Source of the DNA: Hanleya hanleyi
Lineage: Eukaryota > Mollusca > Polyplacophora > Lepidopleurida > Hanleyidae
Direction: 5' to 3'
Length of the DNA: 64,000 bases
NCBI GenBank assembly: GCA_036873755.1
Contig: JAVTVY010012683.1
Location: forward strand, 186,001-250,000
Below are positions 56,588 through 64,000 of this stretch, one piece after another (position 1 is the stretch's first letter; the number at the start of each line of letters is the position of its first letter). Position numbers and translations under genes: made by a program. The notes beneath the pieces are model-generated. The model was not told where the DNA came from. It searched no databases and saw nothing but the letters and a program-made list of their open reading frames with translations.

Positions 56588-56866
56588 TTACAAGCGTCTA
56601 GTCCGTCATTCATAATCCAGCCGTCGTCCATTAGAGAATATCCGCGTCCATAATCCAAAGACCTATTTCATATTCCATATAACAGTATTAGCACCAAATT
56701 CAAAAAGACAATCATAGTATACATAAACATAGGCTTGTTTCCTGCAAGAGAGAAGCGGTCAACAGTTTTCAATGATGCCGGCAAGACATCATGATGTTCC
56801 AAAAATATCAAATCCATATCGCTGATCAGTATTCTTAATCCATAATATTCGTTGTAAAGTCGTCAT
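56588..56866 (+). repeat. R1 interspersed repeat in EnSpm intron
   Basis: A full 279-bp copy lies inside the predicted intron (56389-58048) of the EnSpm transposase gene. It is nearly identical to the 35.3- and 47.8-kb copies. Confidence 0.93.
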
Positions 56867-57111
56867 CTAAAGAATGATGTATCTCAGTCACCCTTTGATT
56901 GTGACTGTTCATATGAGTACCAGGAGGATCTTGAAGTACATGGGTTCATACGGCCCCTAGCCCCGGGTTAATTTTTAATTAGACATAAAAATTTGAAGCA
57001 AAAAAATTACAAACCAAAACTTGTTCTATTGGGGAAAATATTCAGGCAGGTAGCTATATGAATATGGAACACATACACTATTAAACGGACAATTGTATTT
57101 ACAGGGTGTGA

Positions 57112-57253
57112 AATAGATTAACAAATTCTAGTTGCCCATCGGCAAGCACAGGCAACCAACACATCCAAATGCATTGCAATTCGGGTAGAATTTGGTTGCC
57201 ATGGAAATTTAGGTTGCCCTGGGCAACCAGTCAGCGGGCTATTTTGCACCCTG
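57112..57253 (+). mobile_element. Small hAT-like MITE, 142 bp
   Basis: The left end CAGGGTGTGAAATAG matches the reverse complement of the right end (CAGGGTGCAAAATAGC). CAGGGTG-type ends are common in hAT-derived MITEs. The interior contains repeated GGTTGCC/GGCAACC text. An 8-bp target duplication is not clear. It lies in the EnSpm intron. Confidence 0.6.
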
Positions 57254-58474
57254 ATTTGTTTGTGATAGATACCTCAAAGTCTGCAACTTCCCCTTCCATC
57301 TCTAATGAGAAGTAAAATTCATTATAAGATGTAGTATTCTCCTGAAAAACATTGAAGATAGAGAAATTAATGTCACATCCTATACATGTAGGCTGAACAA
57401 TTCAACAGCAATTGCTCAACAAATATTGTTTTGTTGTTTTGTATTTTTTACATATGAAAATATGTTACATAACCATGATTACTTAGAAACCAAACTTTAA
57501 AAACAAAAACGGGCATCATGTTTTGCATAAGAGTACATGGCTTGGTGTTATTCGTATTAGAAAGAATAAATTTTTAATCCAATAACCCAGATTTACTCTC
57601 TCCAATATAACAATATAACTCGACATCGCATTTCTAACAGAATGATGAAAATCTCTGAAGCAGAACAAAAATGAGTGTTGGAGAGCAAGAGTGATCACTC
57701 TCCTTACATGTTAAAACACCCCCCGCCAGTAGCTTTCCCCATATCCATCCCCATGATGCCACCCCAGCCCTCTTCCACCCCGTGACATAGGTACGTAGGT
57801 GTGGGATATGATAACACCCCCCTCCCCCATCTCTTGAACGCGAGGTTAACATTTAATTCTCTTATCTCTCTTCCACCAGCATATAGGCCCCCCCCCTCCC
57901 CAACGTGGTGTACGGTACGTACCCCTCTTTTCCATCTTCAATGCTGTTAGTGAAATGATTTCATAATGATGTTTATTATAACCGATAAATCTAGATCAGC
58001 CAATTAATTACTGATCAATATTAATCAATATCTATAATTTATACATACCGGTGTCACTGCATTTTCATCTTGTTCAGGATCAACATTCACGTCAGTATCT
58101 GTGGAACTCGGAATTCTTGCAGGAACGTCCGTCTCCTCATATCTATAAAGATTGGGGTCTTCGTCTGCATCGCCATCGAAATCCACAGGCCTAACAACGA
58201 TATCCGCATTGTTGTTGTTGTTGTTGTTAACGGGAACAACAACTGCCTCAGCTGGTGTTGTTTCACTTTCAGCATAAAACACATCGTTGTCAAGATCTTC
58301 GCCAGTTTCATTACTTGTAGAAATTAAGGATATGGTTACTTGGAATGGCGTGACCTCGGTCGCGAGCCATTGTCTTCTCGATGTCTTTGGGATAGATGGG
58401 TTATCCGAATCGGTCAAATAACGACGTTTGGAATGCTGACGACGAGTTTGTGAGGATCTCAAATTTTCCGCCAT

Positions 58475-58890
58475 GATGGTTAAATGTACGAACTACTTTG
58501 GTTTGGCGGGTTTATTATGCACGTTAGTCTTTATGATGTTAACGTACAGACGACTCGATGAGTATCATACGTGAACATGTGTTATGTAAAGAAAATGCAA
58601 ATTAATATATGTCAATTATAATGCTCCTAATGAGAATATTTACGGACAATTATGGGTCTTTATTTTCACGCACAGCCGACTCGCGTAGCCTAACGCGCAG
58701 TCATTTGTGATAACACGTCCATGATTGGTTAATAGTCCGTGCGGGAAGTTCCCTTTGTCCTCTACCCTTTTCACTCCAGCCATTCAACAAACAAGTCGAC
58801 GTCCATTCACAGCCTTTCATTCGTTCAATTTTATTCATTCATTCAGCGATCTCGTGTTTTTTTAATTCTTCTCACCACGTGATATATTTG
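58475..58890. other. Intergenic, head-to-head 5' flanks
   Basis: About 400 bp separate the EnSpm start (minus) from the next gene (plus). No defined promoter motif can be supported. A CACGTG E-box-like hexamer lies at about 58875. Confidence 0.4.
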
Positions 58891-58897
58891 TAAACAC

Positions 58898-61800
58898 AAT
58901 GGTTCAGCAAAATTCGCTCTCATCCTATACTTCGAAAGAAACGAAGTGGAGATAATAGAATTAAAGCACTTCATCATCAAGTGCAATCCATCAACATTTA
59001 ATGCTGATGACTGGGATGAAACAAAACAAATCCAAGTGATGTGGCCTGTACATAAAGTTCCCGGAAAGAAGCAGGAGAAACACGTAGCTCGAGTTTTGAG
59101 ATTTGGTGGTAAGTATTATATTCATAAATGAATTTTATGTAACATTAATTTGTACATATACAGATATATTGAATCTGTACGTTAATTGATATTATCCCCC
59201 AAATGCTTCGCATGCATATGTTAAAATTATTCTTACACATATTAATTGCTACATGTAGCTTCTCATGTACATAAAAAGATGGGAAACATTCTTGTTTGAA
59301 GTGTTAAATACAGGTTTAATTGATAGTCATATTGCATGGGTATAAATTGCATGCTCGATTATATACTTTCATGACAATTTTGAGTGTTACTCAATGCGCA
59401 AGATTCATGCAGAATGACGGTTGGGTGACATAAAATACTTCCTTCACCTATGGTAATTTCTTTAATAATTCAATCACCCTATTAAAATTCAAGCAGCTGT
59501 TTCAATAGATTTGATTACTCTCTAAGTTTATTGAAATAATATAACAAAGGATATATAATAAATTATATTTGCATGATTTTGAACCATTTTGTTAAATTCT
59601 TGTCCTAATAAATTTCATCACCCTCTAATGTTTTGGTGAGATCTTTCACTTTTCGCTCTGTGGTTGAATTATTATGGGAATTACCATATATGGAATACAA
59701 TTACTGTACGTAAATAAAGGTCTCTACTAATTCGGTCACTTAACCCTTGTCCTGTCGACAACGTGTATACACGTTCCTCGACTGTCAAGTTCCCAGTGTC
59801 GACTACGGATATATACGTTCCGAGAAACTGTCGGACGTTTGATCGTTTTTCGAAAGATTTTGGAGCCACGTGTGGAAAAATCAAACCAGACACGGCTTAC
59901 TCCAACTATAACGTATTATTTCACGTGAGTTCGGTGTTTATTATTAAAAAAGACACTTATTTATGTGAAGATCGCCTACAAATGTAAAACAGAGCGCCAT
60001 TTATTCAGAAAAGTTGGTTGAAACGCGTCAAAACACACCTTGTTTACAAGCTCCTCCAATGAAAACCCGGAAGGCAATCTCAACGTTAAAGATGTTAAAT
60101 TGAAGGGCAACAACTCTGCTTTCATTTCTTCACAACCTTTCTCGTGTCAGGTGGTAAAAGTGCGTCGATTTTATTGGGGGAAATGGTCATGTGTTTCGAA
60201 TCCTTCCCATTCAACCTCAATAAACCCGCGAAAATGATGATCACATGACGTAACCCGACTTGCTGATTGGTCAAACTGTGCCAACTGCTCATTAACATAA
60301 AATATTCACGAGTTACGCATGCGCCCTGGCCGATTTCGACGGAGTCTGAATGGCGCTGGGTTTCGTTGAGGGAAGCCACACTTCGCGTAAACAAAAGGAT
60401 TTTTACCGATTTACTTGGAATATTCAATAAACATTCAATGATCGTTATGCTACGAGTAACCAGGAATACATACTGTGACATCTATAAGAATTTAGACGAG
60501 TTATTAAGTGGAGATGAAGCAAAACAGACCGTCCATCGGTAGTACTCTGAACGTGATAGAACGCGAGTTTTACGGTACACAATTTTTCCGAATTACGATT
60601 CCTAAATATTTCTAAAGCTGTAAAATGACAAAAATGTTATGAATGTATGTTCAGGGTTTTAAAATGATGTATCGTGCATCAAATACTATCCATTATTTCA
60701 ATTTATTTATCAATTCCCATGACCAGACAGTCGACGTTTTTTGAGCCCATTTTGAACAGTTCAACTCTGCTTGACAGCATGGCACTCACACGTCGACCAG
60801 CGTATAAGTGGCCAACAGGACTAGGGTTAAAACACACAATTTGGAAACAATAACTGGGTATCTGTAAGATATGCTAATGAAAGAAAGTCCTCTAATTAAG
60901 TTTCTAAAGAAAAGTAATGAAGCTTAAAGTCACTGAGTTAGAGACCTTATAACCATAGGTTGCTCAAAATATTTAAACAATAAAAGTTCATAATTATTCC
61001 AGTCTGACTTTTCTCTCCCTTGATAACCAGAGCAGTTTATTGCCATTCCTTAGGGCCGTGGAAGACCGAACAGATGTGCCAATGACTGGGACTTTAGAGT
61101 ATGGAAGGGGGAAGAGAGCCCTTCAGCCCAAAAGAACATGGTCTGAAGAAGATGGAGAGAGTACAGAAGATGATGATGAACACATCACTGACCGACATCT
61201 GGTAAAAGCTTAAATCAAAACAAAATAGTGCTCGCATCAAATTTTATATACTATGAAAAGGTCATTAGAGCAAGTGAGTGCTTATCATGCAGTCACAATA
61301 TCACAGCATATTAAGTAGACTTTCTAATTACTAGTAAACTAAAAATAAAATATTTGAATTTTGTATGAATGTTAATCTGTTTACAGGCATTCTGATTTGA
61401 GTCTAGTGGTCTAGCTTAAAGGACATCTCTCCTCAAATTAGAGTGCCTGTGTTTACGGGAAAACAGACTCCTTCGCGGCATACATGTAGCATTATAACAT
61501 ACTATACATTCAACCTAGCTCCCCAAGAATATACATGTAGCCACTTACGTTATCAATTGAATTTCATGCAGAACAAGAAACGCAAAGAAGCTCGCAAAAC
61601 AGTTGGCAACAATGCTCGGGCAGAGCTAAGGAAAACGCTTGATGTAAGTGTACGCCAATAATTATCACCATACTATTTAAGTACAGGTACATGTTTAACT
61701 GATGATGTCTATTGAAATTGGTCTTGAAGAGTGCATTACTGTATTCTGAACTAAGGGAGCTTCTTGAAATTGGGGCATACTAGGAACTGGCATAAGGCAT

Positions 61801-62955
61801 TCCAAACAGAGTGGCATGGTGTGTCGAGTTGGATCTCCTAGAAACTCCATGCCTTACAGTTTGGAAATTGGCCGACAAAGGATGGCTTATGCCATATCAT
61901 GCAGCAGCATGGGGGGGAATGGCTTAACTGGAACTCTAATCCATCCAGATCAGAACACCAAACTGGGCATGGTGTATCCTATTTGAATAACCGGCATATG
62001 GCATCCCTACCAGGGAACTCAGTTCCTGATTTCAAGAAGCTCCCTAAACCAGTTTATATGAACAAAAACAGCCTAGACATACATATCAGGAGAAATCACA
62101 GCAGTGACAAAATAGAACGAATCTGTCAGTATTTGTATCAGATCTTGAAACTAGTTTTGCAAAAATGTTTATTTGATTATTTAATTTCTCCTCCATTTTC
62201 AGGAAGCAAACCAGTCCGATGATGAACTGACAAGACTGCGAGAGGAGAATTCAAAATTGAAAGAAGAAAATGCTGCATTGAGGAATAGCTTCAGGATTTT
62301 GAAGGGTGAGTTGTCATGACTGTCACTGTTCCTTGCCCATAAATTAAAACTATACTTAATTTTGTGTTGTTGGGGTCTGGGGTGAAGGCAGTCAAAGAAC
62401 CTCTGATATCGGTCGGATGTGATATGGCCTGTCCTGTATGGCCAGGTGGCCCATCATAGATGATATGGAGTCAATTAATATTTGATTTTTATTTGTTGGG
62501 ATTAAGAGTTGTGTAGTTCCCTCAATCAGAAAACAGCATTCATCTACATGTAATCAGTTAGTTTCTACTGCACAATATAAAATCCAAGAAACACAGCTCA
62601 ACTGTTAGACCCTGTCTGCTCTCAATATATCCCCTGTCTTCATGACAAAGAATTGTATTATTGATGCTTAGTTTGTTCTATCACTATATTTTGATGGTGT
62701 TTTTTTATAATTACAGCTTTGCCCGAATTACTTGGCAAGGTGCAGAGTCTTGGCAGGAATACCTCAACACTATCTGGGGGAAACACAACACGTCTCCCAC
62801 ATCCATCAATATCAGGCGAGGGACGTCCCCAATCACCAAACCAGAGATGCCCCCCATCATCAATATCAACCAAGGAACATCCCTTGACCCCCCATCGTCA
62901 GCCCAGGGACGTACCGAATCACCCAACCGGGGATGTCCCCCATCATCACCAGTAA
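58898..62955 (+). CDS. Multi-exon coiled-coil protein, BEN-family-like
   Basis: Exon 1 (about 58898-59108) reads FALILYFERNEVEIIELKHF, then DDWDETKQIQVMWP and HVARVLRFG, followed by GTAAGT. This resembles the N-terminal domain of invertebrate BEN-domain proteins. Later exons 61021-61201, 61572-61643, 62203-62305 and 62717-62955 have GT/AG borders and mutually matching phases. They encode an acidic/basic linker (KRTWSEEDGESTEDDDEH), KKRKEARKTVGNNARAELRK, a coiled coil (LTRLREENSKLKEENAALRN) and LPELLGKVQSL plus a Pro-rich repeat to a TAA. Two cautions: the ATG at 58898 is one base out of frame with exon 1, and exon 1 (phase 1) does not match the next exon (phase 0), so an exon may be missing. 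No BEN domain is seen. Confidence 0.5.
59745..60826. mobile_element. piggyBac-like non-autonomous element
   Basis: 1082 bp flanked by TTAA on both sides (59741-59744, 60827-60830). The left end CCCTTGTCCTGTCGAC matches the reverse complement of the right end (CCCTAGTCCTGTTGGC). TTAA targets and CCCT ends are piggyBac features. Internal open frames (for example 60122-60481) show no transposase motif. It lies in the first intron of the BEN-like gene. Confidence 0.8.
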
Positions 62956-62960
62956 CATCC
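62780..62960 (+). repeat. Minisatellite-like coding repeat
   Basis: Diverged units like GGGACGTCCCC ... CATCATCA repeat four to five times within the last exon of the BEN-like gene and give Pro/Ser/His-rich text. They may have altered the reading frame of this exon. Confidence 0.55.
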
Positions 62961-63059
62961 CCAACAAAACACACATACATCAGCCCAGAATGTCCATGGT
63001 GCTGCACGTGTATTGCCTTCAACACCTGTGTGACGACCCCTCACTGCACCTCATAGTGT

Positions 63060-63190
63060 TAGCCAGTTAACCGTCCAGCCGTCCTTTGGACGGCCCAAAT
63101 AAAATTTTGGGTAATTTTGGACGGCCTAATATTTGCGTGGACGTATTGCTGGACGGTCAAATGTCTTTTCAAACTGCCGATATTTTCTCC
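63060..63190. repeat. Inverted GGACGGCC/GGCCGTCC-type motifs
   Basis: Several copies of a GGACGG core in both directions (CCGTCCAGCCGTCC, GGACGGCCCAAAT, GGACGGCCTAAT, GGACGGTC) lie within 130 bp. They may be the end of a small DNA element; no boundaries could be set. Confidence 0.45.
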
Positions 63191-63514
63191 GCCAAGTTCA
63201 TGAAAACGTTCGACGGGATACGGTTGAACCAGCCGTAAACTATTCTCCGTTCCTTCAACATGTATAAAAATCACTGCTGCAAGTAACGGACATTTTGAGA
63301 TTTCCCCCGTCAGCATTCGTATCTAATTCAATGCTATGATAGTCTTAAATTCCCTCGGCAGAGTTGACCGACCGATAAAATCTCCGCCACCTATAAAATC
63401 TCCGCCACAGATTACTCTGCCTCGTATCTCTCATAAGCGTATGATATTTAGTACGGATACCGCTGCTTGGAGAAGACCTACTTCACGCAAGTTCTCGCGT
63501 GGTAACTTTTCAAC

Positions 63515-63880
63515 ATGCAGAAAATAACTATGTTTTTCACGTCTTCGAGCGCGAGACAAAATGTTGAACGAAATGTTGATAGCGAAAGTGACAGCCAGGA
63601 AGAGGACGAAGTGAGGGACAGAAGTCCGGTTAGAAAGGCAAATGCCACTAGTTCTGCGGAGCGCAGTAGGCACGAGTCTGGTGACAACCGGACAACGCTT
63701 CCACGTGTTAAGAGTAAGACGTTTCCCGGAAGAGTGGCTCGCCAAATACCCGTGGATTAGATTCGATGAAGCGGGGAATGTCATGCTCTGCTTGGATTGC
63801 CTAAAGTTTGGGGTGGAAGGAAGCTGGTCATCTGGAAACAGTAATTTCCGGTATGTTTTCGCGACAAGTAGTTAGAATCG
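63515..63880 (+). pseudogene. hAT-like zinc-finger protein, 5' part
   Basis: Frame one from the ATG at 63515 gives an acidic N-terminus (SESDSQEEDEVRDRS) and ends near 63720. The second frame then reads PEEWLAKYPWIRFDEAGNVM, LCLDCLKFGVEG and SSGNSNFR. This W...YPW..FD....M.C..C.......TNFR layout is that of the N-terminal zinc finger of ZNF862/C17orf113-type and related hAT proteins. A frameshift near 63720 separates the two frames. The transposase core would lie beyond the window. Confidence 0.55.
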
Positions 63881-64000
63881 GTTCCAGTGATTTTAACCCG
63901 TCCACCGTTCTCAATGCAATGGATTCGTACGTGGACCTGCATTGGCTGTACTTTGGAGTCAAGGAAGCGGACCAATTCAATTTCGTAGTAGGGGTGAAAT

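Larger units (their letters stand above)
54045..58474 (-). pseudogene. EnSpm/CACTA-type (TNP2-like) transposase gene
   Basis: Predicted exon 1 is 58474-58049 (starts MAENLRSSQTRRQHSKRR; basic then acidic, with a 7-Asn run) and ends at a GTATGT donor. Exon 2 starts at 56388 after TTATTCTTCATCAG. Both are phase 0 and join in frame. Exon 2 holds Cys pairs (FCPVCDIYLG, CQSCNVTL), TWNCDGAPVFRSSKRSIWLL, GQYGCDWCLQEGEV and VPDYLHCVWLGVVRTFTGLW, typical of the CACTA transposase catalytic region. A 34-bp tandem duplication near 54808-54878 shifts the frame; the C-terminal text (CGPLWVFSCFRFEGTIGQ, then 54596-54045) continues beyond it with a further break near 54640. No CACTA-like terminal repeats were found. 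It is probably inactive. Confidence 0.85.

Noticed and set aside
58209..58230. Trinucleotide GTT/AAC repeat as an independent microsatellite locus
   Set aside because: It is the codon run for seven Asn in exon 1 of the EnSpm transposase gene.
60122..60481. 119-codon minus-strand frame as a piggyBac transposase fragment
   Set aside because: No transposase motif is visible and the element is too short to hold the gene; treated as incidental.

Overview
This window looks like animal nuclear DNA, most likely from a mollusc and perhaps a gastropod such as an abalone. It is AT-rich, genes have GT/AG introns, and it is packed with transposable elements. The tRNA-headed SINE ending in GCGACGTTAAACCC plus a CACT-type tail is of a kind I associate with molluscan genomes; the species is an inference. 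There are no bacterial operons, CRISPR arrays or rRNA genes, and I found no free-standing tRNA gene.

Layout. 1-5.2 kb: diverged tandem repeats, G-run repeats, a SINE with target-site duplication (TSD), then mostly non-coding DNA. 5.2-8.8 kb: a 58-bp palindrome and weak unrecognised open frames. 8.8-14.5 kb: two copies of a ~0.6-kb non-autonomous DNA transposon; the second is split by a complete 3.64-kb PIF/Harbinger transposon whose transposase (418 aa) and MADF/BESS-type partner (316 aa) are both intact after splicing. 14.6-17.7 kb: a ~155-bp tandem repeat and non-coding DNA. 17.7-26.3 kb: 5'-truncated and rearranged copies of one RNase H-bearing LINE family, with SINE pieces and an unrecognised relic. 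26.3-34 kb: mostly non-coding, with a zinc-finger fragment, a RecQ-like helicase relic, an unrecognised minus-strand frame and LINE fragments. 34.4-39.8 kb: a DIRS/Ngaro-type tyrosine-recombinase retrotransposon relic, split inside its recombinase by a 2.1-kb Mutator-like element with a 9-bp TSD. 40-44 kb: a Ty3/gypsy integrase tail and simple-sequence oddities. 44.2-50.5 kb: a 6.3-kb LINE reaching from 3' tail to 5'UTR between 13-bp TSDs. 50.9-52.7 kb: a Crypton-type recombinase relic. 54.0-58.5 kb: an EnSpm/CACTA-type transposase gene with a recognisable intron. 58.9-63.0 kb: the best candidate host gene, a multi-exon coiled-coil protein resembling BEN-domain family members, with a piggyBac-like MITE in an intron. 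63.5-64 kb: the start of a hAT-like zinc-finger gene running off the window.

The main story is layered insertion. A small interspersed repeat (called R1 here) lies in the DIRS gag region, at the end of LINE ORF1 and in the EnSpm intron. A Mutator element interrupts the DIRS recombinase. A Harbinger interrupts a MITE whose empty paralogue sits 1.4 kb upstream. The SINE and LINE share about 50 bp at their 3' ends, which suggests the LINE machinery, or that of a relative, moves the SINE. No wholly new biological system is evident. The strongest candidates for follow-up are the intact Harbinger pair and the unrecognised minus-strand frame near 32 kb.
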